From the NCBI RefSeq assembly GCF_932294415.1, contig NC_065538.1:22227759-22291758 (forward strand): a stretch of 64,000 bases of DNA, written 5' to 3'. The number at the start of each line of letters is the position of its first letter. The stretch's first letter is position 1. The position numbers and the translations under genes are program-made. Of this stretch, positions 35,569 through 48,003 are shown piece after piece. The notes below the pieces were generated by a model. It was not told the origin of the DNA, made no database searches, and worked only from the letters and a program-made list of their open reading frames with translations. This DNA comes from Quercus robur (Eukaryota > Streptophyta > Magnoliopsida > Fagales > Fagaceae).

Positions 35569-36770
35569 GATACAATTAAAAATAATCACAATTATATAGT
35601 TCAAATTATACCATTTTTTTAAGAAGAGATTTAAATTATACAGGTATTAGCTTACATTTTTCTTAAACCATACATTTCAAAAATATGTAATGGTTTCTCA
35701 TATTATATATAATATTTAGAATTTAACTGGATTAAACTCTTCAGTTTTTTCACTCAATAATTCACTTACCACAAAAATTAAAAAAATAAATGGACATGTG
35801 GCGAAAAATTAGACTCTAATTGAAATCTAATTTAGAATCTAATTGGATTTGGACTCTTCAATTTTTATACTCAATAATTCACTTAGCACAAAATTAAAAA
35901 TTAAATGTGACATATGGCGCAAAATTGAGAATCCAATTAAAATCTAATTGAATTTTCTCTGAATTTTGGTTATATATTAATATATACTAGCTTGTAACCC
36001 CATGCATATACATGAATAAATTTTAAAAATATACATTAATACGCATAGTATAATTCTTACATATATAATTTAAATATTATTGATAGTTATTCTTATAATT
36101 TTTTAACACTTTAAAAAGTCTTATAAGAATATTATTAGGTAAAAAATGTTAATTGTCCATTTTTTAAAATAATTTTAATTTTTTTTATGTTCATTAATTC
36201 TAAACTCTTTAGTTTTTATACGCAATAACTTACTTAGATGGATATTTATGATGTGGTCTCACATTTGACTCAAAAATTAAGAAATAAGACTCTTTCTAAA
36301 AATAAATAATTTAGGACACATGGCGCAAAATCGGATTGAATTGTAGAATCTAATTGGATTTTCTCTAAATTTTACCTATATATATATGTGTGTGTATATA
36401 TACATGGTGTATATGCACATGTACAATTAAAAAAATTCGCAATTATACGGTATAAATTATACATTTTTCTTAGAAAATGTTCAAATTATACAAGGTATTA
36501 GTTTACACTTTTTTTAAACCATACATTTCTAAAATATGTAATGGTTATATATATATATATATATATATGATTTAGAATTTAATTGGATTTAGATTCTTTG
36601 ATTTTTGCTCTTAGTAATTCACTTGCCACAAAAAATGTAAAATAAAATAAAATAGATGGACACGTGGCGCAAAATTGGATTCTAATTGAAATCTAATTAG
36701 AATTTGATTTTATTTGGACTTTTAGATTTTTACACAAAATAATTCATTTGGCACAAAAATTAAAAATTAG

Positions 36771-37507
36771 ATTAGCAAAAATCTAAACAATTTATATGAA
36801 AAACTAACAAAAGCTAAATCCAATTTTGACCGTACATAGTCATAGTATATTACATAAATGACTTATAAATTTGAATTATTTTTAGTTACACAAAAAAATA
36901 GCTCATAAATATAAAATTATTCAAACTCTCTCTTCCCCTAATTTTATATATTGAGTTAGATATATGAATAGTTTTTATTATGGTTTATTTATATTGGATT
37001 CCTTGTTTTCTACATTGAATTAACTCATTTGGCACAAAAATTAAAAAATTTAGATTAGAGGGGACACATGTTACAAAATTAAACTCTAATTGAAATTTAA
37101 TTTTTACACTGAATTAACTCACTGAGCACAAAAATTAATTTTTTCTTGGTAATTGTAAACAAGAATAACAATGAGATAAATTTAAAATAATTTTACTTTG
37201 TGAGTTTCTATGGGGTAGATAAATTTTTTATTCTTAGATAACATATCTACTTGTTATAAATAGTACATAGCTAAAAAGAAAATTCACTGCAAAAATTGCA
37301 CATTGAATGAAACTCTATTACTAAAATTTAATAACATTGAAATATAATATGACTAACACTCAAGAAATTTAAAATAAGCTTTATTGTTTACTTAAGTTAT
37401 TTTGTAATTAATGTCATCTTTGGTTTTTGATAAAAAACTTGGTCTTATACAATTTGCGTTCCTCAAATAACTTCAAATAATTTTTGGTCTTTAATCTATG
37501 CATACAT

Positions 37508-37547
<40 letters not shown>

Positions 37548-37590
37548 GTATGTATTCCCATATGAAATAAGACTAGTCTGGCATAATATT
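36771..37590. other. AT-rich spacer with CA/TA microsatellite
   Basis: (CA)n at 37508-37532 followed by (TA)n. Further weak copies of the array's AAACTCTAATTGAAAT block at 37080. No gene. Confidence 0.5.
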
Positions 37591-37592
37591 AA

Positions 37593-38271
37593 GGGCACGT
37601 TTGGTAAATTATAATAGACACTGTAATGTAATAGATATTTCTATGGTATAACTATTCAGTTGTTTGGTTATGTTTTTATTACAATAAATAGTTATTCTTT
37701 ATAAATAGTTATTCTTTAAAATGAGGAATAATTATTCCTTATCAAAAGTACTGAATATCTATTCCTTCACCTTATGTAATAATTTTTAAAATTTTTTTTC
37801 TAAAAAGTCATTAATTGCCACATCTTCAAAAGGAAAGAAAATAATTTTTCCTTCTCGTTAATTATTAGCTCTATTTTGAACGAGTAATTCTTAGGTACTC
37901 TCGGGAGCACAGAGAATGGTGCTATCTCCTCTCATATTCATGGTGAGGTTTGGTTATTAAATTCATGGTAGGGTCCACCATGAATGTGAGAGGAGGAAAC
38001 ATCATTTCACTATACTTCAGGACTATCTAAGAATTTTCCTATTTTGAACACCCTAAAATAAGTGTATTTTAGGAAATTTGACTTAAAAATAATTTAATTA
38101 CACTTTCTTTTTATATTCTACTAAATTATGGATGCATATTCAGGATTCTATTCCTAAATGGTCACCAAACTAATGAATAGTAATACTTATTATATTCCAA
38201 CTTAATGTATTCTTTGTAATACTTATTCTTATTCCCATGTAATAATCATTATAGTGTACCAAACGTATCCT
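37593..38271. mobile_element. MITE with long imperfect terminal inverted repeats, hosting a nested MITE
   Basis: Left end GGGCACGTTTGGTAAATTAT and the reverse complement of the right end (AGGATACGTTTGGTACACTA) share ACGTTTGGTA, with partial pairing beyond. The form resembles hAT-type MITEs. No clear target duplication. A second element is inserted at 37882-38038. Confidence 0.6.
37882..38038. mobile_element. Nested Mutator-type MITE, 157 bp
   Basis: Terminal repeats GAGTAATTCTTAGGTA and (reverse) GAAAATTCTTAGATAG. The 11-bp CTATTTTGAAC is present on both sides (37871-37881 and 38039-38049), a length usual for Mutator elements. Inside, CTCCTCTCATATTCATGGTG pairs with CACCATGAATGTGAGAGGAG, so it folds. 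Confidence 0.8.
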
Positions 38272-39899
38272 AAAACCAAGAAATTTTTCAAGCATCTTTT
38301 AATGAAAGGTAAAGTAAATTTTACAAAATTTAAAACAAAATTTATTTGAGTGTTGAATATATATGGCATGATTTGGTTATCATACCATTTTGGGATGGTG
38401 AATAAAATACAAAAAACATGTATATCACTTATAAATCTAAAACGACATGGCTTGTTATTTACAAAATCGATAGCTAAAATATTACAAAATTTATAGCTTA
38501 AGAGTTTAATGAGATATTGGAGTGAATTAATATGAGTAAACTAACAAAATATTGAGGGTAAAATGTATTGTATTGACTAAATTGAATCTTAGATACACTA
38601 TGTAAATTGCAGCAAAAAAACAAAGATATAAGAAAATAGGGATCCAAACCTAACTAGCTCTAACTATCTACTTCCCTCTAAATTAGTTACAAAATTCCAC
38701 CAATCAAAACATTACAGCTGGACTAATTAAACACACGATAGGCATATATTCCTTCATATGGAATTAATAAGCAGCTCCATGACTTGCAGTTTAATAAGAT
38801 AAAATATTGTCGTTTATCTAGTTCTTTACATTTAACTTTCTTGTTTGATTAGTTTGAGAAATCAACATCATTGTAACAAAAAATTTCTCATTCATGATTC
38901 AACGATTAACATAATTGGCCTTGAAATATGTTGATGCTTCAAGTGCTCCTCAAAATATTAACAAGGAGAACTATCCAAGTTCAAAGGTTGGCACATTAAG
39001 CTAAAACAAATACAAGGACATGGTTAGAACTCTCTTGTTGGTGGCAACCGATTGTTACCTGTAAGTTTTATTGTGGCTTTCATTGTTCATGTGGCTTCTA
39101 CAAGTCAAAAGGCATGACAGCATTTTTAGAATTGCACATTTTCCATATATTCATAATTAGCAACACAATGCCTTTGTATATGGCTCTATTTTATGCCCAA
39201 CTAAATGATCTTAAATTGGTTATTGTTGTCTTTAATTATGTCAATATTGTGACAAGTTAGACCATATAACAGAATCAATCTAAAATTAGAAAAGGAAAAA
39301 TTACTAAACCAAAACATTAAAAATGGGAAAATTCTCAAACCAAGACAACAATTCTACGTATGATTCCATTGAAGATAAATCAATTAGAGCATCATCAAGT
39401 TACATAAACAATAGTAGCAAAAAAAAAAAAAAAAAAAAAAAATTTACATAAACGATCCATGATAAATTAGCATTTAGCTTGTTGTATAACCGTTCATATG
39501 CTTCCAAGTATGGCTTGACAAAATTCTAATATATTACCTTTATGTTCATGACTTATTCTTTCCCTGAGTCTCAAAAGGCCTATAACCTAAAAATCAAAAC
39601 CTGCGAGTCAACAAAACTTAAGGAAACTAGGCTAAATCCTAACACGACTGAATAAAAAGAGATCATATCAGCGTGGATCCAACAGAGGATCTAGCGATCC
39701 TAAGTCTACCACAATTAGGCCATAACATCATGTAATTGTACCTAACTCACAAAATTAAGATATGCATTGGGTGGCTTAACTTGAAGCCCAAGCCTACAAA
39801 GGGTCCAACCACCGAAATTCCAACATCAGGGATGCAGTTTGGTTGGGAAGGGTGCGAAGTTTGAATAGATGGTTATCTGCTATACCTCTATTATATTTG
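38272..39899. other. Spacer, no gene seen
   Basis: AT-rich, A-run at 39420-39442, no recognised structures. Confidence 0.45.
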
Positions 39900-40700
39900 C
39901 TTGGAAATACATAAAGAGGGAAAGAAAGAACCCTACCTGTAATGTATTAATCAACGCAAATAAATAATTAAGAGTTTTGTAATTTAATGACATTATATGT
40001 TTTCTTTATAGAAGAGAGCTTGAATTCAAATCTCCTCTCGTAGCTATTGAGTTAGAAAAAAAAAAAAAAATGGCAAGAGAATGAAAAATCTATTCCCAAA
40101 CTCTTTTTTATTTTATTTTATTTTATTATATATCATTGTGAGTTTTAACCTAATGGTTGGTGCACTTGATACCTTTTGACACTTTATAATTGCAACCAAC
40201 CAGTGGTCCTCATTTCAATTTTAATTCACTCATAACTCGGATAAAGTTATTTTCTTTTTGGCAAATCCTTCTAACCATTGTGTCATGCGATACCCAATTT
40301 AACGACAATCACAAACCCCTCACCAACCTTTGGGACCAACAAAATTGCTTTCAGTTGCTAATTTCCTTCAAACAGAGACAAATATGAATATGCAGTCCCT
40401 CTCCCTTTTGTTCTCAGGCCAAATTGATCCAATTAAAAGTTTAATACTGAAATCCAAAAGAGCTATAGCCTCAAAGATGTTCAAAGCCTAAATGCCAGTA
40501 TTATTTTTCTTCCAAAACTTCTCTAACATTTTGATGATAATGAAGAGGAAAGGATTTGATGCAGCACAAAATTCTCAGCCCAAGCAGGTATATAAAGAAA
40601 TTGGGCCCAACTGGCGATGGGCCTCTATCATCCATCAGCAATATATGGGCCGTCTTTCTTGCATCAACATCCATAAACAAGCATGATTGGGAGCCTCATA
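39900..40700 (+). repeat. Local duplication, copy B
   Basis: Direct partner of 24260-25070 with small indels. No RLP-like sequence follows it, unlike copy A, which precedes the RLP gene. Confidence 0.8.
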
Positions 40701-42060
40701 TATATCTGTAACTATAAAAAAAAAGGAAATTCAACATGAAATCATCCACTAAGAATAGCTCAAGACTGAATCATCCAGACTAGTATTTTTAATGGAAACG
40801 TTTAGGATTTAAATTCTCTCTTTCAACTATCAAATTATTAGAAGAAGAAGAAGAAAAAAAAAAAAAAAACCTCATCCCTCCTCATCTTTCAATTCTTCTA
40901 TGCCTCAGCTGGCAGTGTTGTAACAGTATCATTTTGTTTCTCATGTCTAAGCTAGGAAAGATTGGAATGCCATAAAGTCAATAGATATACTGGACTGGAT
41001 ATTCATTGTTGTTGAGATTGGACCAGTAATGGTGAACTATTGAGTGATGTAGCCCTTGCAATGGTGAACTATTAGTCTATTGAGACCTAAGGCTAGCTTA
41101 TTTATCTACTAAAGTACCTACAAGCAATAGCTTGGTAGGAAACATAATGCAACTGTCTTTTTTTGTTGCGATGGGAAATTGGACCAACCAGTCCTTGCAA
41201 TTTAGTAGCTATAGGGGCTTCAATAACTGCAAGTTGTTTGTTCTAGTACTAATAGTAAAAGTAATTGAAAATTCAAGTCCTATCAGAATGAAAAGTAATG
41301 CTAGTACTGGTGAAGTAAAAGTAAAATGCTAGGAGCAGGAGTCTTTGTCATTCAACTGATTCTGTGAACTTTGTTTGAGACCCAAGTAATGATAGGTCAC
41401 TTCTAGGACCCGGCTGTGGGGTAATTCATAGAGAGTGATGGTATGTCTTGGTGCAACCGTATATATCTTGTTACACTAGCCACTAGGGACCCAGCTGTTT
41501 TATTGAAATTATTTGCATTTTAACTGGTAGGTCTATGTCACAGCTTGGAGGGCACATGAACCAGAAACATCACTAATTACCAAGGGTTCTGCTATCAAAT
41601 CGCTTCATGCCCAAGTCTTTTTTTTTTTTTTTTTAATAAATGATTTTTACTGTGTCTCAATAACATTCATTTCAGCACCAAAATAATGGGATGACCATAT
41701 ACAAAAGTAACATACAAAACCAAAACCAATGTCTAATTAAGAACAATAACTTAATTGAACCCTTTTGATGGTTTGATTGTATGCTTGATTATCTACTTGC
41801 ACTTTACTCACTTTGTCCAATCAAAAGGTAAAGGTAATGAGACTCAAAAATTAATTAAATGGAATGGGGAAACTAATTGAAAAGTACAGTAATTAAGATC
41901 AATATTAAATGCAGAAATGCAACTTATTATGACATGAAAATATTCACATGATTAATTTCAAAATGTTCCTTTTTCAGATGTATCAAACTTTCTTCTCAAA
42001 AAAAGAAAAAAAAGATGAATCAAACTTATCCTAAAAGAAATGATTGGAGACCCCTATAGA
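40701..42060. other. Spacer, no gene seen
   Basis: Short A/T runs (40856-40868, 41618-41634). No coding signal. Confidence 0.45.
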
Positions 42061-42929
42061 ATGCGCTGGAAAAAGATAGATTGGATTACCAGCAGCCCAT
42101 ACTTGACAATAATGAAAGTAGTCTCAAAAGTCAACTAAGTTTGAAATGTTCTCAAGCACATACAGCGGTGCTTACCAAACTGCTTTTTGTGTTTTTCAAG
42201 CCAATACCACCAAAGATAAGAAGGGCATAACTATATATGTAGTCGAATTAAATAATGTAAATGTTTTAGCTTCCACTCCAATTAATGACAAAAACTAATG
42301 AATTTTTATCAAGAGAACTGAACTGTCCATGTACATATACATGTATCATGATCATTATACTAAGTCAACCTCTTGATAGCATCAACGGCTTGGTTATAGT
42401 TATCAACAAGTATAGGGACACAATATCTTTTCACAACTATTGTAATGACTTTTATAAAAATTAAAAATATTGAGAAGACTTCTTGTGATTGTTGCATAGT
42501 AAAATTGTAAAAGGGGTGTTAGTTGTAGGCTCAGGTGAAAGTGATATTACTCAAATCATAATAATCATTTCAACTGTTGTAGAAACAATTATGAAAAATG
42601 TTGTGTTCCCAATATTGCTTGTTAGTTATTATTGCCTTTATGGCATAGAGCTTCAAAACAAACCCTTACCAACTAATTATTAGTGACAGTTAAATATTAA
42701 CACTAAACTATAAACCCCATCACAAACTAAGACAGAATACATACAATTCTTGGGGGAAGAAAAGGCAGCCACTCTTTGAGATATATATCTCACTGAAACC
42801 TCAAGTCACATGCATTAGAACTTCAATGCTTTGGCCTCCCACTTACAAAGTGATGTAAGTTTGACACTCATCATAAATTAGATGTTTAATCTAGTGCATC
42901 AACAATATATCATGGGAATTTAAAGGGAA
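42061..42929 (+). repeat. Direct segmental repeat, first copy
   Basis: Starts TGCGCTGGAAAAAGATAGAT and ends near ATGGGAATTTAAAGGG. The same sequence with substitutions and a roughly 70-bp indel is at 47174-48003, about 5.1 kb away. Between them are R-family copies 3 and 4. Confidence 0.8.
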
Positions 42930-42944
42930 GGACTAAAAAAAAGG

Positions 42945-43105
42945 CAATTCAAGGTCGATTGATGATTAGGATGGGGATTGGAACAGTTGGAGGATTTTTA
43001 TCATACATATCTCAAAGATCTCTTCTCCAAAAATTATGGGTTGATTAAATTGCTTTAGAAATTTCCCCACTTCCAACATCCTATTACTTAAAAATTTTAT
43101 TTTCA

Positions 43106-43156
<51 letters not shown>

Positions 43157-43935
43157 CACAATGCTCTATACATATATTAGAACCCTTGATCCCAAACACT
43201 TACTAAATCCATCCATTTTTTTAAATAAAAAAAACTAAATTAAAAATAAAATTTATGAATACTCTTTTTAATAGAATTATTACAACAAATAATGTTCAAC
43301 GTGTACTTCAAAGAATTTAAAAACCTTTTGCATGTAACATAAAATTACAAAACCATCAATTTGCATTTAATTATTTGTTAAACCTCAATGAATGAATAAA
43401 CCTTTTTTTTTTTTTTTTGTAAACATAACATTTATCTAAACATAAAACTCTCTTAAACATATGAGAAAATTAAATAATTTTATACATTCATTCCTTTTAT
43501 GCATGAATGAATTGATTAAAACACATTTGACTGTGACATTATCAATGAATTTTCTAACTTTAAACATGTATCAAGGGTATTTTGGTGGTTTTTGGTGAAT
43601 ATTTTGTCATTTTGAAGTGTTTGGGGTATTTTGGATGCTTCAAGGATATTTTAGTCATTTAAGGGTTTTGGGGTATTTTGAAAGTTCCATGTATTTTTGG
43701 TTATTTTTAGATGTTTTAAGAGTATTTTAGTAACGTAGGCTTGTCACCAAGTGGGGCATTAAAGTGGTTGTATTTATGTGTGACTTTCCAGGGTAGTCAT
43801 GTGTTGAAGGGCTCTGGCCCATGGTTTAATGGGTTAACCACATCCTATATGGGTGGATAGCAATTACAAAAAAGGAGTATTTTAGTAATTTTATAGATTA
43901 TTCATTGGATGCTGTAAAATATGACTTTTACACCA
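42945..43935 (+). repeat. R-family dispersed repeat, copy 3
   Basis: Same opening as copy 1 (GGTCGATTGATGATTAGGAT) and the same minisatellite tail (43565-43735). Contains a poly-T run of more than 40 bases (about 43109-43152) and a small retroposon-like insert (43734-43874). Confidence 0.65.
43734..43874 (+). mobile_element. SINE-like insert, 141 bp, with 14-bp target duplication
   Basis: GAGTATTTTAGTAA is repeated at 43720-43733 and 43875-43888. Copies 2 and 4 of the R family have the site without the insert (AGTATTTTAGTAATTTTATA in copy 4). The insert ends in a short A tract. No clear Pol III A/B boxes were found, so SINE class is inferred from the duplication and tail. Confidence 0.6.
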
Positions 43936-44504
43936 TGACCAATTCTGATTTGAACTCCTTTAGTGGGTAGTTTGTAACGTGTGCATAAAATTTAGTCTAC
44001 ATGGACAACAACTAAATTGATTATTTATATAATAGATCATAGTGTTATAGAGTATGTTCGTTCATTTTGTTTCAGCTTTCATCCATTGAGCAATAACTGA
44101 AGTGCTTATATAGATAAAAAAATAAATAAATAAAATGTAATGCAAAATATTGCTATAGGGTTTATTGTCATTCTTTGCGGCATTGAGTAGAGCCAGCAAA
44201 TTCGTAAGCAACTTATCCTTGTTTTTCTAATTTATCATCTAACAAAAACCAAAATGAATTCAACCCAATGAAGTTTTTGAACATTCTACAAAGTATCCCT
44301 TAAATTTGTTTGGATTTCAAAATGTATTAGAATATCTTTCAATAGGCTATTTTTTAAGTAACATTATTCCTCAAACTGTGAAATTATAATGACTAATTTA
44401 AAATTTTAATTAGACAATTAACTTTTCTTGTAATCTATATACTAATAGCATTATTAGCATGAGATATTATTTTTTGTGTGGAAGTAATGCATATCAATGT
44501 TAAT
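43936..44504. other. Spacer, no gene seen
   Basis: AT-rich; nothing recognised. Confidence 0.4.
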
Positions 44505-45176
44505 TGATGATTACAGTGGTGTCTAGATAAGCTTTGGATACTTCTATTTTATATTTCTCAAAAATTTCTCCTCCATGAATTAGTGGGGGACTAAATTGCT
44601 TCAGAGACTTCCCCACTTTTGACATATTATTACTTAACAATTTTATTTTCATTTGTCTTTTTTATTTTTTTTTATTACACAATGCACTTTACATGTATAA
44701 GAACCCCTAATTCCTTTCACTTACTAAATCCGTCCATTTTTTATTTAAATAAAACTCAATTAAAAATAAAGTCATTGAATTCTCTTTTTTGAAAAAAAAA
44801 AAAAAAACCTTTTACATGTAATACCAAATTACAAAACTATCAAATTACATTTAATTATTTGTTAACCTTTAATGAATGTAGTAAAATCTTTGCAAACATA
44901 ACATTTATCTATACATAAACTTATGCTTAAACAGTTAAACATATGAGAAAATTAAATAATTTTATACATTCATTCCTTATATTCATGATTTTATACATTC
45001 ATTCTTATAAACTTATACAAAACCTTTTTACAAATCAAACAATGAATACGTGATATGGTGAAAATTTTAAAACACATGGAAAATGTTGCCAAAAGAAAAA
45101 TCACTACATGGTAACCTATTGCGGCCAACAAAGGAATCCACTATAATACCAACCTTTGAACAAATAGGTTACTTTA

Positions 45177-46418
45177 GCATCCACATTCGGATCTCATATC
45201 TCATCTTATTTTACCATCCCAAAAATCTACTTTATCAATTATACCATACCATTTCACAATACATCCAACATCCCAAAACTCTATTATTTTACCATCTTAT
45301 TAAAATATTATTTTTTAATCTTTCTTTATTATTACTTTTCCAACCGTCATTTTTTTTTTTTTGCAAATTCAACTATTCCAGCTTTTTCAAATTCAACTAT
45401 TCTAGCTTTCTCCCTTAACCACTAGCACCGGCCAACCAACCAAACGCCGGCACCAAACCCATAAACCGGCCACAACTAAAAACAAACAATCACCACCACA
45501 CCACCACTACCCTTGGCCCAACAAAATCCCACCGGAACCAAAAAACCCAAAATAATAAAACAAAATAAAACCCACCAAGTACCCACTACAAACCTAGCAA
45601 ACCCATAACAACCCAACCAACCAAACGCCGACCACCCAACCTAGAAACCGGCCACAACTAAAAACAAACAATCACCACCACACCACCACCACCCTCGGCC
45701 CAACAAAATCCCACCGGAACCAAAAAATCCAAAATAATAAAACAAAATAAAACCCACCAAGTACCCACTACAAACCTAGCAAACCCATAGTAACCCAACC
45801 CACCAGACACCGGCCACCAAACCCAGAAACCGGCCACCATGTCAACACCACCAAACCCACCAAATGCCGATCTCTATGCCGATCTCCACGCCGGCCACCA
45901 AACCCACCAAACGCCAGTCTCTATGCCGATCTCCACATCAATCTCCACACCGATCTCCACCACGTTGACCTCCAGCCACCACGCCCATCTCAGTCGCGCC
46001 ACCAGCCTCGCCACCACACCAATCTAGAAATCCAATCAGGCGTGATCTCCGATCTGGCTTGGTGATTCGGCGTGAGCTCCGATCTGACACAAACAACTAA
46101 GAGAAGCTTGACAATGGCGAGAGAGAGAGGGGATGAAAAAGAGAGAAGGAAGAGAGAAAAGAAAAAGAAAAAAAAATGAGAGAGGAGAGAGAGAAATTGA
46201 CAGGTAAAATTATTTTAATGCAAGGGAAGTATTAAATTTTTATTTTTATTTTATACCATTTAGCTATAGTACCATCTTACATTTGAGATGGTACTGTAGC
46301 TAAATCTAAAAAAAAATTTGGCATATGCAATATGGCCTTCCCATTGTTGAGTAGTTTTGGGGCTTAAATGCCAAATGTTCCTAACATTTGGCATATACAA
46401 GCCCCACTGCTGATGCTC
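45177..46418. mobile_element. PIF/Harbinger-like non-autonomous element, 1242 bp
   Basis: Flanked by TTA on both sides. Left end GCATCCACATTCGG, right end (reversed) GAGCATCAGCAGTGGGG, typical of Tourist-like elements. The R-family copy 2 has the empty site ACTTTAGTAATTAATAAC at about 16105-16122. The interior has a 181-bp GC-richer tandem duplication (from about 45441 and 45622, with a third partial copy) of ACCGGCCAC/AAACCCACC-type sequence and a hairpin GTACCATCTTA / GATGGTAC near 46270-46300. No transposase frame. Confidence 0.7.
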
Positions 46419-46633
46419 TTAGTAATTAATAACACATTAAGGTTGATTCTTAATTGATCGAGCCTCAATTGAGGGATAATTGAGCTTTGATCATTAATAT
46501 ATATTTTTTGATAAGGTCATTAATAGGTTGATGAAGAGCAATTGAATTTTCATAAATTCTTTTATTAAACTGCTTTTTGTACAAAAAGTCTTTAACTTGA
46601 ATGAATATGAATGTATATTGTCAATTAATTTAT

Positions 46634-46815
46634 AAGATACTCAGTGTTGTCGAGTTATCCTACATCGGTAAGGTGTGATATTGAGAAGGGGTTTATCACT
46701 TGCTCCGCGACACTAACTGTTTTGGTGTTGGCGTGTGAGTGTATTCCCTTATCTCATCCCCCTTCCCCCATATATGTGTGTGTGTGTGTTTCTCAAATAA
46801 AAAAAAAAAAAAAAA
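46634..46815 (+). mobile_element. Retroposon-like insert with poly-A tail and 11-bp target duplication
   Basis: AATTAATTTAT is duplicated at 46623-46633 and 46816-46826. R-family copy 2 (about 16287-16297) shows the uninterrupted site. The insert ends in a GT repeat and a long A tract. Sequence includes TCCTACATCGGTAAGGTGTG. Source unknown; could be a SINE or a reverse-transcribed RNA. Confidence 0.65.
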
Positions 46816-46971
46816 AATTAATTTATTAAAACACATTTGACAGTAACATTGTCAAGGAATATTCTAACATTAAACTTGTATTAGGGTATCATGGTCACTT
46901 GATGGATTCAAGGGATATTTAATTATTTTAGCGTGTTTGGGTTATTTTGGTCTGTTAAAATGTTGTAAGGA

Positions 46972-47002
<31 letters not shown>

Positions 47003-47173
47003 TTTTTCAATTTAAGAGTTTCAGGATATTTTGAAAGTTCCAAATATTTTGGTTATTTTAAGATGTTTCAAGAGTATTTTAGTAATTTTATAGGTGTTTG
47101 GTGTGGACAGTGTTAAGGGGCTGAAAGCAGAAAACATTTTACAATTTTTTTTTTTTTTTTTTTAACTGGGATT

Positions 47174-48003
47174 TATGCGCTGGAAAAAGGTAGATTGGAT
47201 TACGACCAGCCCATACTTGACAATAATGAAAGTAGTCTTGAAAGTTAACTAAGGTTGAAATGTGCTCAAGCACGTTCAGCTGTGCTTACAAAACAGCATT
47301 TTGTGTTTTTTAAGCAAATACGACCAAAGATAAGAAGGGCATAACTATATATGTAGTTGAATTATTAGCTGATATATTTTTAGCTTCCACCCCAATTAAT
47401 GACAATAACTAATGAAATTTAGCCAAGAGAACTGAACAGGTCATGTACATGTATGATGTATCATGATCAATTTAATTTCTAAGTCAACTTCTTGATAGCC
47501 TCAGGCCCTCAACGGCTTGGTTATAATTATTATCAATAAGTACAGGGACACAATATTTTTTTACAATTATTGAGACGATTTGTTATGATTGGTACACGGT
47601 AAAACTATAAAAGTGGCGTCAATTCTAAGCCCTAGTGAAAGTGATAATGCTTCAATCATAGCAGACCAAGTCAACACTTGGGAAAAAAATTATGAAAAAT
47701 GTTGTGTTCTTAGTATTGTTATTTAGTTATTGAACCTTACAGTTAATTAGAAGTAACATTTAAATATTGGGGGAGAAAAGGTAGCCAATCTTTGACATAC
47801 ATATCTCACTGAAACCTCAAGTCACATGCATTAGTACTTCAATGCTCTTTCCAGGCAGATTTGGCCTCCCACTTACAAAGTGATGTAAGTTTGACACTCA
47901 ATATCAAATTAAAATGTCTTGCTTTTAATCTATTGCATCAACACTATAACATATTCTCAAAAAAAAAAAAACACTATAACATGGGAATTTAAAGGGTAGG
48001 ACA
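47174..48003 (+). repeat. Direct segmental repeat, second copy
   Basis: Partner of 42061-42929, with the same order of blocks. Confidence 0.8.

Larger units (their letters stand above)
30215..36770 (-). repeat. Higher-order tandem array of Helitron 3'-end-like units (interrupted)
   Basis: At least six units carry, on the minus strand, a hairpin of CCGTGCA-like arms followed by CTAG. Hairpin centres: 30475, 30933, 31314, 31764, 36004 and about 36409. Spacing is 380-460 bp once the LTR element (31778-35573) is removed. Each unit also has AGACTCCAATTGAAAT / TTTAGAATCTAATTGGATTT blocks and CACTCAATAATTCACTT. The unit at 31764 is closest to that at 30475 and the unit at 36004 to that at 31314, so there is a higher-order period with one internal unit lost. 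Decay of the hairpin and of CTAG varies between units. Confidence 0.7.
44505..47172 (+). repeat. R-family dispersed repeat, copy 4, with two insertions
   Basis: Core blocks as in copy 2. Interrupted by a PIF/Harbinger-like element (45177-46418) and a poly-A retroposon-like insert (46634-46815). Tail minisatellite 46890-47100, then a T-run, ending at TTTATGCGC. Confidence 0.7.

Noticed and set aside
45658..46027. Trp/Gly-rich (minus) and Pro/Thr/Ser-rich (plus) ORFs
   Set aside because: They lie inside the PIF/Harbinger-like element and derive from low-complexity tandem repeats.
42061..48003. Reading the 0.85-kb direct repeats as LTRs
   Set aside because: No TG...CA ends, no primer site or polypurine tract, no target duplication, and no retrotransposon proteins between.
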